Positions 24,251-35,434 of a stretch of 64,000 nt of DNA are shown piece after piece (within the stretch, counting starts at the first letter, position 1; each line of letters opens with the position of its first letter). Origin of the DNA: Cladorhizidae sp. MBARI D1340-BT2 (taxonomy: Eukaryota; Porifera; Demospongiae; Poecilosclerida; Cladorhizidae); the NCBI GenBank assembly GCA_028752905.1, contig JAQNBH010000003.1, forward strand, positions 40,538,187 through 40,602,186. Direction: 5' to 3'. The position numbers were made by a program, and so were the translations under genes. The notes under the pieces were generated by a model. The model had not been told where the DNA came from and made no database searches. It saw only the letters and a program-made list of their open reading frames with translations.

Positions 24251-25500
24251 AGCTAGTTGCAGCTAGTCCAGTTTTGAGAACTTGTAAGCTCCTGGTTGGC
24301 AAGGAAGGGATTTATATGGCACCTGTGAATTAACATCCACATTTAGATCCCGTCATGATCCCCCTCCCCCCGGCAAGAGTCAACTGAAGCCTCTCTCCAA
24401 CACGTGCTATCACTCCAGCCCTCCCTTAGTGAAGGTAGAAACCACAAACACATGACGTCATGACAACGAGGTGCATGCAAGTCAGCCATTTAATATCAAG
24501 CAGCCACTTAACAAGCAAGGCACCCACACAGACGTAGTTACTTTCTTGTAGGCACGGATAGCTGAGCTGTGCGGCCAGCGTGCTGGCTAGGAGGATGCAG
24601 AGGAGTTAGACTGTTACAGAGCAGAGTTTGGAAAGAATCGTATGTGGACATTAGATCTGAAAAATATATCTAGTTGCAAGAAACACGGACACATCGACTC
24701 CCCCGAGCAGGAGGTGATATAGCAACAACCGACCACTTAACAATAACTGTTAATTAGCTTAACGAACACAAAACAGCGTAACTAAGATACCAGCTTAACA
24801 ACCATCAGTCTCGGGTAACCACGTATCCCACCATGAATATACTTACAATGATATCTGTACTGCAGGTCAGTGACTCAAAGAAACTAATTCTTCTTCCGAG
24901 CCTCCCACTCATTCCAAGTGCAAAGCTCTCAGGGAGCTAGCTCAAGAGATTCAAAGCTAACTCGACAAGCAACTGACTTTTAAAATATGTCTTCTTCTAG
25001 CATTCTAAGCCTAATGAGGAGTGTGCGTGGTTACTCCTGCATGTATAGATGCCTGGAGGGGAGTGGTGTGTTGTAAATAGAATCCTGTCATATTTATGTC
25101 ATGGACTTGTATTCCTTTAAACAATTGAGCTCTTTGACATGTTTTTCTGTGTGTATTGTACATGGTACAGGCAGGAAGTTACATTGTACTGAGCATGGCA
25201 CAACTACAACAACAGCAGGTATTATATTGAATGTCTAGGCTGAGAGCTTAGCTTGCTCAACAAAACACTTCAATACCATGCTAGGTACAGGTGGTTAGCG
25301 ACAAGCTACTGTAGAGCAACATAGAGCCTCCTACACATGCTAGCTAGGTACATCTGCTTACTGAGGGCAACACAGAGCCTCCTACAACAGCACGCTATGA
25401 GCATATGGTTATCTACAAGTTATTTTATCCTGTCACTAGTAGTCCACCAATAACTAGATGTGTATAGGTCCCTAGAAGCAAGATATCCTGTGCAAATACT
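24251..25500. other. 1.25 kb unique sequence, no gene recognised
   Basis: One of the longer non-repetitive stretches, of mixed GC, lying in intron 4. Only short splice-like motifs are seen (for example CTGCAG...GTAAGT on the minus strand around 24850-24865, which would give a 13-bp exon that breaks the phase). Confidence 0.5.
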
Positions 25501-25504
25501 CGAG

Positions 25505-26405
25505 GCAAACACTGTCAACACCAGCTAGCTGTGTACACATGGCTACCAACAAGCTATGCTCCAACACAAGCTAGCTGTGTAATGACTACCAGCAAGCTAC
25601 TGCTCCCACACCAGCTAGCTGTGTACACATGGCTACCAGCAAGCTATGCTCCAACACAAGCTAGCTGTGTAATGACTACCAGCAAGCTACTGCTCCCACA
25701 CCAGCTATCTGTGTACACATGGCTACCAACAAGCTATGCTCCAACACAAGCTAGCTGTGTAATGACTACCAGCAAGCTACTGCTCCCACACCAGCTAGCT
25801 GTGTACACATGGCTACCAACAAGCTATGCTCCAACACAAGCTAGCTGTGTAATAACTACCAGCAAGCTACTGCTCCCACACCAGCTATCTGTGTACACAT
25901 GGCTACCAACAAGCTATGCTCCAACACAAGCTAGCTGTGTAATGACTACCAGCAAGCTACTGCTCCCACACCAGCTAGCTGTGTACACATGGCTACCAAC
26001 AAGCTATGCTCCAACACAAGCTAGCTGTGTAATGACTACCAGCAAGCTACTGCTCCCACACCAGCTAGCTGTGTACACATGGCTACCAACAAGCTATGCT
26101 CCAACACAAGCTAGCTGTGTAATGACTACCAGCAAGCTACTGCTCCCACACCAGCTAGCTGTGTACACATGACTACCAGCTCCCACACCAGCTATCTGTG
26201 TACACATGGCCACCAGCAAGCTACTACTCCAACACCAGCTAGCTGTGTAATGGCTACCAGCAAGCTACTGCTCCAACACCAGCTAGCTGTGTACACATGG
26301 CTACCAGCAAGCTACTGCTCCAACACCAGCTAGCTATGTAATGACTACCAGCAAGCTACTGCTCCAACACCAGCTATCTGTGTACACATGACTACCAGCA
26401 AACAA
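25505..26405. repeat. 90-bp minisatellite of two ~45-bp half units
   Basis: About ten copies. Each has a half with GTGTACACATGGCTACCA and GCTATGCTCCAACACAAGC and a related half with GTGTAATGACTACCAGCAAG and CTGCTCCCACACCAGC. The right end degrades to shorter units. A 213-codon frame (25531-26172) runs through because 90 is divisible by three. Confidence 0.95.
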
Positions 26406-26888
26406 AATGACCACCAGTAAGTACAGCTACGTAGAGATGCTAGCTAGCTGCACACTCAGCACTCCTTCCACATCAGTGATTGGAGCTGCATAGAGATGTG
26501 AACTAACTCCATTTAGCCCTCACAGAAACACTCCAAAATACCGATCTCATCTCCTAGAAGCTTGACAACCAGTGTACCTAACAGCACACCTTCCATGTAA
26601 CACGCCATCTCCGTTGCACTAATATAGAGGTCAGCGGAACAGTGATGGGGTTAATCACTGATTAGTGTGATAACGAAAACAAGGTTCGTGTATTTTAGGT
26701 ACTCTTAGACAGGTTTATACTAAGCCGTTCGCATTAATGATACATCAATCTTGTGAACATGAAGTAACATTGTATCACATTGCATTATTTCGCTTGAATA
26801 GACTCGACTTCTTTTCTAGCAACGCGTCGGTCAACACATGTTGGAGTGCTTTATTTGTGTTTCAACACAAATAAATTCTCCTTGGGGA
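26406..26888. other. Unique sequence with a 12-bp hairpin
   Basis: No gene. At 26850-26875 TTTATTTGTGTT, a TC loop and AACACAAATAAA form a perfect 12-bp stem. It contains AATAAA on both strands, so each strand carries a potential polyadenylation hexamer. Confidence 0.6.
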
Positions 26889-26998
26889 AGAGATGAGCGA
26901 GGAAAGGTTGATAGAGGCAGTGAGGAAAGGTTGATAGAGGCAGTGAGGAAAGGTTGATAGAGGCAGTGAGGAAAGGTTGATAGAGGCGGTGAGGAACT
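26889..26998. repeat. 23-bp GAGGAAAGGTTGATAGAGGC array
   Basis: Nearly five units of GAGGAAAGGTTGATAGAGGC plus AGT. Confidence 0.95.
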
Positions 26999-27224
26999 TT
27001 TCTAGTATATATATGGCTGTATCCTACAAGCTATAGGGAGATAAAAGGTTCGTAAATTAATGGGTGAGTTTGTAATTCAGGGTGAAAATTCAATTTCAAT
27101 AGTTCGAAGCGATGATATTATGAACTGCTCGAAACGACATGAAGGTGTCAAGATGTCCTGTGTCTATCTCTTTAGATGTCAGGGAAGATTTAAATATCAT
27201 CACTTCTCATACAGAACTAGCTTA

Positions 27225-28685
27225 AAGGTTCTAAAAATGAATTGACAAGTTATCCTAAAAATGAATCGACAAGTTGTCCTAAAAATGAATCGATAAGTTG
27301 TCCTAAAAATGAATCGACAAGTTGTCCATCGACAAGTTGTCCTAAAAATTAATCGATAAGTTGTCCTAAAAATGAATCGACAAGTTGTCCATCGACAAGT
27401 TGTCCTAAAAATTAATCGATAAGTTGTCCTAAAAATGAATCGATAAGTTGTCCTAAAAATGAATCGACAAGTTGTCCTAAAAATGAATCGATAAGTTGTC
27501 CTAAAAATGAATCGACAAGTTGTCCTAAAAATGAATCGATAAGTTGTCCTAAAAATGAAACGACAAGTTGTCCTAAAAATGAATCGACAAGTTGTCCTAA
27601 AAATGAATCGATAAGTTGTCCTAAAAATGAATTGACAAGTTATCCTAAAAATGAATCGATAAGTTGTCCTAAAAATGAATCGACAAGTTGTCCATCGACA
27701 AGTTGTCCTAAAAATTAATCGATAAGTTGTCCTAAAAATGAATCGATAAGTTGTCCTAAAAATGAATCGACAAGTTGTCCTAAAAATTAATCGATAAGTT
27801 GTTCTAAAAATGAATCGACAAGTTGTCCATCGACAAGTTGTCCTAAAAATTAATCGATAAGTTGTCCTAAAAATGAATCGATAAGTTGTCCTAAAAATGA
27901 ATCGACAAGTTGTCTAAAATGAATCGATAAGTTGTCCTAAAAATGAATCGACAAGTTGTCCTAAAAATGAATCGATAAGTTGTCCTAAAAATGAATCGAT
28001 AAGTTGTCCTAAAAATGAATCGACAAGTTGTCCTAAAAATGAATCGATAAGTTGTCCTAAAAATGAATTGACAAGTTATCCTAAAAATGAATCGACAAGT
28101 TGTCCTAAAAATGAATCGATAAGTTGTCCTAAAAATGAATCGACAAGTTGTCCATCGACAAGTTGTCCTAAAAATGAATCGATAAGTTGTCCTAAAAATG
28201 AATCGACAAGTTGTCCTAAAAATGAATCGATAAGTTGTCCTAAAAATGAATCGACAAGTTGTCCTAAAAATGAATCGATAAGTTGTCCTAAAAATGAATC
28301 GATAAGTTGTCCTAAAAATGAATCGATAAGTTGTCCTAAAAATGAAACGACAAGTTGTCCTAAAAATGAATCGACAAGTTGTCCTAAAAATGAATCGATA
28401 AGTTGTCCTAAAAATGAATCGATAAGTTGTCCTAAAAATGAATCGACAAGTTGTCCTAAAAATGAATCGATAAGTTGTCCTAAAAATGAATCGACAAGTT
28501 GTCCTAAAAATGAATCGATAAGTTGTCCTCAAAATGAATCGATAAGTTGTCCTAAAAATGAATCGACAAGTTGTCCTAAAAATGAATCGATAAGTTGTCC
28601 TAAAAATGAATCGACAAGTTGTCCTAAAAATGAATCGATAAGTTGTCCTAAAAATGAATCGACAAGTTGTCCTGAAAATAAAGGA
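27225..28685. repeat. 24-bp minisatellite (CCTAAAAATGAATCGATAAG)
   Basis: About 60 units of CCTAAAAATGAATCGA(T/C)AAG plus TTGT. The T/C position alternates irregularly, and some units are fused as GTTGTCCATCGACAAG. The plus frame reads PKNES(I/T)SC repeats for 218 codons and the minus frame FRTT(Y/C)RFI for 275. These follow from a unit length divisible by three, and I do not regard them as genes. Confidence 0.96.
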
Positions 28686-28749
28686 CTCAACTGGTATGTT
28701 AGCGTATTGGTTTCCCATCTTTAAATATGAACAAGTCGATCATTATAAT

Positions 28750-29238
28750 GAATAGGTTACCCATCCTAAATATGTATGAAGGGTGACCCATCCTAAATAT
28801 GTATGAAGGGTGACCCATCCTAAATATGTATGAAGGGTGACCCGTCCTAAATATGTATGAAGGGTGACCCGTCCTAAATATGTATGAAGGGTGACCCGTC
28901 CTAAATATGTATGAAGGGTGACCCATCCTAAATATGTATGAAGGGTGACCCGTCCTAAATATGTATGAAGGGTGACCCATCCTAAATATGTATGAAGGGT
29001 GACCCGTCCTAAATATGTATGAAGGGTGACCCGTCCTAAATATGTATGAAGGGTGACCCATCCTAAATATGTATGAAGGGTGACCCGTCCTAAATATGTG
29101 TGAAGGGTGACCCATCCTAAATATGTGTGAAGGGTGACCCATCCTAAATATGTACGAAGGGTGACCCATCCTAAATATGTACGAAGGGTGACCTCTCCTA
29201 AATATGTACGAAGGGTGACCTCTCCTAAATATGTACGA
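28750..29238. repeat. 27-bp minisatellite (CATCCTAAATATGTATGAAG)
   Basis: Eighteen units of C(A/G)TCCTAAATATGTATGAAG plus GGTGACC. The TCCTAAA(T)ATG block is shared with the neighbouring 24-bp array, suggesting the two are related. It ends about 190 bp before gene 1 exon 4. Confidence 0.95.
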
Positions 29239-29425
29239 AAGAGAGAGGAGAGAGAGGAGATCATGCAAGGAAGCTGGTGAAGCTACCAAACACTGCAAAC
29301 GAAACCAAATAGGAAGGTCAGAGTTAATTAGGTGTTGCATAACAACAAGAGTCCAGGGTGCAATGAGACCTCTAGCCCAGCAGCAGTTTATGCATGCACA
29401 CACACACACACACATACACACTTAC

Positions 29426-29544
29426 AACTCCATCAACACTGTCGCTATCAGCCACACCCACAGGGATAGAGGTGGACAGAGCCTCACTGGAATCCTCCAG
29501 TAGAGAAACATCCTTAGGAGAAGTCATCGCAGAGTCGTCATTAT
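29426..29544 (-). CDS. Gene 1 exon 4 (119 bp)
   Basis: Minus strand: acceptor ATATTTTATAG, then a frame NDDSAMTSPKDVSLLEDSSE followed by ALSTSIPVGVADSDSVDGV, then the consensus donor GTAAGTGTGT. G from exon 3 plus AT completes an Asp codon, and the exon ends in phase 0. The segment is acidic, Ser-rich and probably disordered. A (CA)n tract (29395-29418) touches the donor side and a 15-bp minisatellite starts 40 bp beyond the acceptor side, so the exon is tightly framed by repeats. Confidence 0.78.
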
Positions 29545-29582
29545 CTATAAAATATATATACATATTAATATTGTATCACACA

Positions 29583-30378
29583 CATACTGCCTCCACCAGG
29601 CTCCGCCTCCACCAGGCTCCGCCTCCACCCACCAGGCTCCATCTCCACCAGGCTCCGCCTCCACCCACCAGGCTCTGCCTCCACCAGGCTCCACCTCCAC
29701 CAGGCTCCCCCTCCACCAGGCTCCCCCTCCACCAGGCTCCCCCTCCACCAGGCTCCCCCTCCACCAGGCTCCCCCTCCACCAGGCTCCGCCTCCACCAGA
29801 CTCTGCCTCCACCAGACTCTGCCTCCACTAGACTCTGCCTCCACCAGGCTCTGCCTCCACCAGGCTCTGCCTCCACCAGGCTCTGCCTCCACCAGGCTCT
29901 GCCTCCACCAGACTCTGCCTCCACCAGACTCTGCCTCCACCAGACTCTGCCTCCACCAGACTCTGCCTCCACCAGGCTCTGCCTCCACTAGACTCTGCCT
30001 CCACTAGCCTCCACTAGACTCTGCCTCCACTAGACTGCCTCCACTAGACTCTGCCTCCACTAGACTGCCTCCACTAGACTCTGCCTCCACTAGGCTCTGC
30101 CTCCACTAGACTCTTGCCTCCACTAGACTCTGCCTCCACTAGACTGCCTCCACTAGACTCTGCCTCCACTAGACTGCCTCCACTAGACTCTGCCTCCACT
30201 AGGCTCTGCCTCCACTAGACTCTTGCCTCCACTAGACTCTGCCTCCACTAGACTGCCTCCACTAGACTCTGCCTCCACTAGGCTCTGCCTCCACTAGACT
30301 CTGCCTCCACTAGACTCTGCCTCCACTAGACTCTGCCTCCACTAGACTCTGCCTCCACTAGGCTCTGCCTCAACTAGG
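29583..30378. repeat. 15-bp CTCTGCCTCCACCAG array
   Basis: More than 50 units of (C/G)CTC(T/C)GCCTCCA(C/)CCAG. Domains of GGCTCCCC, GGCTCTG and TAGACTCTG variants succeed each other left to right. It is strongly strand-asymmetric (pyrimidine-rich on plus). Confidence 0.96.
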
Positions 30379-30765
30379 CTAGGCAATATGCTACCATATT
30401 TGCATGGCATGCCCACACTATCAGTGAATGAAATCCTTTATCTGTCAACATGTGCTACTACAATGCTGTGTCAACCCCCCTGGGGAGTTTCCACCATCCT
30501 ATATTAGTTTGTCAGCCATTTAAAAATTGCAAACCTCCCCCCACCTGCTATAACTCACTCTGCATCTTATTACATCCACTTTGGAAAATTCTACCTCCAA
30601 AAACATTTCCAGAATGTCCTCAATCCCTCGTAAAGGTAGGAAACTGGCAGGACAGGAGAAGCAAACAGGTCAAGAGAGAGAAGTTTGCCTTCACAATCTG
30701 CATCTAGCTAGGGGTGGGGGGCAAATTTGTATGTTTGCCCCCCTCTAGGGGTTTAAAATTATTAA
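30379..30765. other. Unique sequence with a C/G-tract hairpin
   Basis: No recognised gene; an 85-codon plus frame (30450-30707) has no motif. At 30710-30752 GGGGTGGGGGGCAAA and TTTGCCCCCCTCTAGGGG form an inverted repeat around a short AT loop. Confidence 0.5.
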
Positions 30766-30769
30766 TATG

Positions 30770-31841
30770 CTGAAGGAAGTTAATTGGCATATACAAAGGA
30801 GATTACACAACGTCTTGCATTTCCTGTCATCTAAATCATCATCAGATAATGTCTGTGGTGAGGCTATAGCTATCTTCATTAGATTAGATATGTTTGTTTC
30901 TCCAAGGCCATTTCTCTACTTGGTCTTAATCATCTTCCCTTTGATTCAATAGACGCAGTGCCAACAGGAATTGATAGACAGGTGTTAGCCAAAGTGTTCA
31001 AGTTGGGAAATATGGTTATTAGCATTTCATTAGTCACCAGTTCTTGCAATTGCGATACTAAATCTTCCTTGGGCTTTTGAGCGAGGTAGAGTCGGAAAGT
31101 CTCCCATTCAGTGTGAATTTCAGGTGATATGAAAGCTGGTTTAGAGTAATCTTCACCTTCAAGGGTGTTGGCTGTTCTGGCCACCCGGGCAGGGCTAATG
31201 ATGATATTCTGAAGATTCAGGAGCAGATAGAACATCTTGAGAACTGAAATAACTGGAAATGTTACTTTTCAGATTGGAAATGAAGAGTTTCCCCCACAGT
31301 ATCTTGGAGGGATTTCATACCAGCCATGGTGATCTTTAATCTGTGACTCACTCCAGACCTTCTTCAATGTCCTGCAACTCCAGAACCAACTTAGTAGCAG
31401 GTAACACTGCATCATCAAGTGTGTGTAAAGTTGCGTCAACAAGAGAGCATATGATGACGAGGTCTAGATTTTCCATTTGCAGGTTTTGCTACTTGAGGCA
31501 GGCATGATCAAGGAGAAGTATCGCCAATGTTGACTTCTTACTCAAAATTTTACTTATCCCCAGTCAGCAAAAAGCCTTAACATGATCAGCAAATCTAAAA
31601 ATAGAACACGGGCTGACTTGAAGTAATTAAATTAAGTTACCTTCAGAGTGCAAGTCAGAACCTCACAGAGTTGCTACACATAAGTGTAAATATGCTTCTA
31701 AATTGTACCGAATTGCCCTTTTTAGGGGTCCAAAATCTGGGGGATAATCCCCCAGATCCTCCTAGATGCCCCTCTCTCCCATCCATCTTTGTCTAAACTT
31801 TCACCCCCCCCCCTCCGGATAAATTCCTGAAAGAAACCCTG
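30770..31841 (-). mobile_element. hAT relic 2, minus orientation, truncated
   Basis: On the minus strand the element begins at 31841 with CAGGGTTTCTTTCAGGAATT followed by a G tract, closely like the termini of the hAT at 6935-9751 (CAGGGTTTCATACAGG). The coding remnant at 30930-31235 carries the hAT dimerisation motif. The opposite terminus could not be found, so the left boundary is approximate. The N-terminal zinc finger region was not recognised; 31250-31740 is too decayed to read. Confidence 0.65.
30930..31235 (-). pseudogene. hAT transposase C-terminal fragment
   Basis: The 101-codon minus frame contains FPNLNTLANTCLSIPVGTAS and then IESKGR. This corresponds to the hAT dimerisation segment (P-N-L/F...L.IPV.TA..ER.FS); here the conserved ERSFS reads ESKGR. 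It is a relative of the ALPVGTATVERSFS motif in the better preserved copy at 9276-9330, but not a close one. Upstream coding sequence is lost. Confidence 0.7.
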
Positions 31842-32560
31842 ATCTACTTTTCCCGTCGCATACAAAACATGTAATTTCATCAGAAAACTCCCATTGTCCA
31901 TTGTATGCAGGCACTAATCTGTTCCTAATTTAGTAAAATAATAATAAATAAAATAAGCTATTGAGACTTTAGGGGCCATTGGGAAGAGGTCACTGGCCTT
32001 TTTGAAGGAGCTAGGCCACATGCTGAGGCAATGCACTGGAGAGATTAAGGCGAGAGCAAGCCTTCTTCAGTGTCTCTCTGTAGCTGTACAGAAAGGGAAC
32101 GTAGTATCTGTGGTGGGGTCAGTTGGGGGCCGATCAGGACTGGACTTGTTCAATAACTTGTTCGATAACTGGATAACCAATATAGTTCTTGACTTGTTTT
32201 CATTACATAAAAATAATATAAAAAAATAAAAAATATATATATAGAAAACGGTAAAGGATCGTATTTATAATAATCACACTTGTGAATGTGCAATATCTAG
32301 TAGCTGCAAGTACTGCATGTTTTCACTACAAAGGAGTGACCAGCTGGTTTCCTCAAAAGCTCACTCTTGTGACACCAGTTAGCAGCACAGACACTCAACA
32401 CTAACAAAAAACTGCATATGATGCTGGTATCATGTGTCGATGCTGAATACACAGCATGTGTGTACACCTGCCATGATTGGTTGGTTCTGGAGTTATCCAA
32501 GTAACTTTTAATAGACGGCTGCTTCATGCAAACAACAGCAGCAACAACAACATATCAAAC
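31842..32560. other. Unique sequence, nothing recognised
   Basis: Two short frames (32002-32229 plus; 32297-32527 minus) without recognised motifs. I see no gene, site or repeat I can support. Confidence 0.5.
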
Positions 32561-32567
32561 ACTTAGT

Positions 32568-32711
32568 GGACCCTTTACCTACATTATCATGAAATAGAAC
32601 TGTTATGGTGTTTATCATTTTTTTACCCTTTACCTATTAATGATCCTGTATATGGGTGTTGTTGACCAGACCCTATTAATGGAGTACATTGTTATAATAG
32701 GTAAAGGGTCC
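32568..32711. mobile_element. Small palindromic element with GGACCCTTTACC ends (144 bp)
   Basis: Begins GGACCCTTTACCTA and ends TAGGTAAAGGGTCC; a further internal ACCCTTTACCTATTAATG lies at 32626-32643. Two other elements with the same GACCCTTTACC core lie at 34232-34281 and 34319-34409. The arrangement fits MITEs or solo terminal repeats. No convincing target-site duplication was seen. Confidence 0.5.
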
Positions 32712-32754
32712 TACAATTTTTGTCTACATGGTTTCTTTTCGAGAAGTCATTCCA

Positions 32755-33018
32755 ATATATATATATACATATATACATATACACATATATGTATATATAC
32801 ACATATATACACACATATATATATTATATATACATATATACATACATATATACACATATATATACACAAATATATATATACACGTATATTTATATATACA
32901 TATATTTAAAATATATGTACATATACACATTATATATACACATATGGTATATACATATATATGTATATAATATATGCATATAAATATATTTATATATACA
33001 TATATGCATATATACACA
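32755..33018. repeat. ATACATATATAC low-complexity tract
   Basis: Alternating purine-pyrimidine AT/AC/GT sequence (ATATATACACATATAT type) over about 260 bp. It is prone to non-B DNA and replication slippage. The Tyr/Ile/His open frames are artefacts. Confidence 0.95.
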
Positions 33019-33096
33019 TAATATTTTTTTATTGACTATTTTTAGTCCTGTAGCATTACAATCCATGTAGGTACAGCACACATAAATAAGAATTGG

Positions 33097-33170
33097 CTAG
33101 GGCTAGGGTTAGTTTAGGGCCAAGGTAGGGCAGGGCTAGGGCTTAGTGTACGGCTATTAGGGCTAAGGAT
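33097..33170. repeat. Short GGCTAGGGCTAGGGTTAG tract
   Basis: About 70 bp of CTAGGG/TTAGGG-like repeats, beginning about 55 bp inside intron 3 of gene 1. On the transcript strand it reads CCCTAACCCTAGCC. Confidence 0.7.
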
Positions 33171-33223
33171 AGGACAATGAGAAAAGTGAATATTTATTTT
33201 CAACCGAGGTGATAACAACTTAC

Positions 33224-33467
33224 CGGTTTCTTTGTAACTCTCGCTCAGGTCAGCATCACGACCGCTGACATTGTAGCTCTCCACAAGTTCACCATCGCTA
33301 TCACCACCCTCATAACTGCCCTTCGCTGCAGCCATGTTTTCTTCAGGAATGGCATCCTGCTCTTCCGTAGGTGTGGGCTCATGTTTGTTGTCAGAGGTGG
33401 AGATCTCGCGGGCATCACTGCACTCGCTGGCAGAGGCTCCCACGCTATTCTCAAATGACACTGCCCC
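33224..33467 (-). CDS. Gene 1 exon 3 (244 bp): acidic, disordered segment
   Basis: Minus strand: acceptor TTTTCTTCTGTTTCAG, a frame opening GAVSFENSVGASASECSDAR and running through SDNKHEPTPTEEQDAIPEEN to SGRDADLSESYKET, then the strong donor GTAAGTTG. It enters in phase 0 and leaves in phase 1, as the neighbours require. It is rich in Glu, Asp, Ser and Gly, with no predicted fold, signal peptide or membrane segment. It is the largest exon of the gene. Confidence 0.8.
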
Positions 33468-33860
33468 CTGAAACAGAAGAAAACAAAGTTGGAGTTAAGT
33501 GTGTTAAGATCAAGAGAATTAAGGCTAAAAGTATAAGGATTAGTAGCCTTAGGGGTTAATAACATTCGGGTAAATGTGTTAGGGTTAAGTGCTTCAGTTA
33601 AAAGTGGATAGGTCAAAGTCCAAGTGTAGAGAGTAATTCTGTTGCTCAGAGTAGCGAAGTTTCTTTCCAGTAATCTACAACTTAACTTGAGCAGTAATCT
33701 ACGACTTAACTTGAGGGTGATGGAGAAAAAAATCACCCCCCCCCCCCCCACGTAATTAGATATTATGGTACCAATTAATAAGGGGTGTGGCTTCTGTGAA
33801 GCAGAGCCTACAACGTTCTATATTGCAAAGCAGATTAGAGCCATAAGTTTATCCCGAGAG
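33468..33860. other. Intron 2 sequence, nothing recognised
   Basis: Loose repetition of GTTAAG/GTGTTA words and a C tract at 33737-33750. No gene. Confidence 0.5.
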
Positions 33861-33865
33861 AAATA

Positions 33866-34106
33866 TAAGTGGTTGCTAGGCACTATATCTCATGGAAATA
33901 GGTGGTTGCTAGGCACTATAGCTCATGGAAATAGGAGGTGGTTGCTAGGCACTATAGCTCATGGAAATATGGAGGTGGTTGCTAGGCACTATATCTCATG
34001 GAAATATAGAGGTGGTTGCTAGGCACTATATCTCATGGAAATATGGAGGTGGTTGCTAGGCACTATAGCTCATGGAAATATGGAGGGCATTGCTAGGCAT
34101 TGAATT
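33866..34106. repeat. ~36-bp GGTTGCTAGGCACTATAGCT array
   Basis: About seven units of GTGGTTGCTAGGCACTATAG plus CTCATGGAAATA(TGGAG), with length variants. Confidence 0.94.
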
Positions 34107-34231
34107 TTTTTTGGAGTCTTCTGGTGAGTCTTGTCTTCTGGTGAGTCTTCTGGTGGTACAAAATTATTTTTGACGAAGTTAATGACGGAAGTTATGTGAA
34201 GAAATTAAAAGAGATTGGGATATCCAACAGG

Positions 34232-34281
34232 TGACGACCCTTTACCCAAACAAAAGCGGTTTGTGTGGTAAAGGGTCGTCA
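34232..34281. mobile_element. 50-bp palindrome with TGACGACCCTTTACC ends
   Basis: TGACGACCCTTTACC at the left and its exact inverse GGTAAAGGGTCGTCA at the right, with CCAAAC/GTTTGTG pairing inside. It carries the same GACCCTTTACC core as the neighbours at 32568 and 34319. Confidence 0.55.
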
Positions 34282-34318
34282 ATCCCCATCTGTAGATGCA
34301 CAGCCAAAAATAACAGTG

Positions 34319-34409
34319 GACCCTTTACCTTATATAACAATAATGATTATTTTTAAAGTATAATTTGGTGTTGATCAGTTTATTTGATCAGTTTATAAGG
34401 TAAAGGGTC
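34319..34409. mobile_element. 91-bp palindromic element with GACCCTTTACCTTATA ends
   Basis: GACCCTTTACCTTATA at the left is exactly inverted as TATAAGGTAAAGGGTC at the right: 16 bp perfect. The AT-rich centre contains a direct repeat TTGATCAGTTTAT. Confidence 0.6.
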
Positions 34410-35434
34410 ATTAAATATTCGCGGTCTTGCTTTAGGTACGTAGGTCAATAATTTATATATCTAAATATTTATTAACACTTTGTCGTTTTCCTTTACCCTC
34501 GATATAAATATTGTGGTCACGAAGTCGCTCTAGACAACACCTAAGGCCATCATAGCAGATGCCATCATCACCATGCTATTACCATACACAGATACACATG
34601 CTATAACAATTAGTGTGCAGGTTTTGCTTAGCTTCAATTAGCACTGATAGTTGCCCTCTTGTTTATAGATCATGATTGTTGCTCTTCTTGTTTTGTGTGG
34701 ACAAAATCTGCCACTATCTAAGCATTTATAATAATTATAAGAAAAATTCTTGGCCGTCCACCATAATATTTATATTTGTCAGCCCTTCTGGAAGGTCTGT
34801 ATCCTCACTAGTGTCACTAATCTCACATTCATCATGACATCATCACTGACTTAGTTAAGCTGCTAATTTGTGTAAACTCTATTTTCACACGTGAGTAAGC
34901 TTCTCGGTGAATAAGTGACCCTCCATTTCCAAGCTGAGAAGACGTGCATCTTCCGAACAAGCTCAGCTAGGATCGATTACTGCAACTCACACGAGAATTA
35001 TTATTGCATTGACAAACTTGACGAACTACTATCAAGATCATTTTCTCTGCTTATAGCGAGTAGATAGAAAGTTTCAAACTTTCTGGTAGTAAGCAATTGG
35101 CACTTACAGTTTTCCACACTAGCAGGGATAAAGCACCATATCTTTGCACACGTTCATGCTATGGCCATGATTTTTACATCAAAATGTAGCCCCTGCAATA
35201 TGCTTTCTAATGGCATCTTGTTTTGCTATACATTGTTTTAGTTTGGGAACTGCAAGTTGAAGTGGAATCACCCCCTCAAATAGCTACTTTCCAGCATCAA
35301 GTCTTGAGTCGCTGTAGCAACTGTGATCGATAGAGCAATATAAATGCTATAGATTTACGGAAGTGATTTATATAAATATTATAAGTAGACTTACACATGT
35401 TCATGTGAAGGGGTCTAAATTATAAACTAATAGA
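34410..35434. other. 1 kb unique sequence, no gene recognised
   Basis: No frame or motif worth calling. A short palindrome AGAAAGTTTCAAACTTTCT lies near 35066-35084. Confidence 0.5.

Noticed and set aside
24851..24863. 13-bp micro-exon on the minus strand (CTGCAG ... GTAAGT)
   Set aside because: It would break the phase 0 junction between exons 4 and 5 of gene 1, which already fit without it.
27891..28724. 275- and 218-codon frames with FRTT(Y/C)RFI and PKNES(I/T)SC repeats
   Set aside because: The unit is 24 bp, so any frame without a stop stays open. There is no signal peptide or unique flanking coding sequence.
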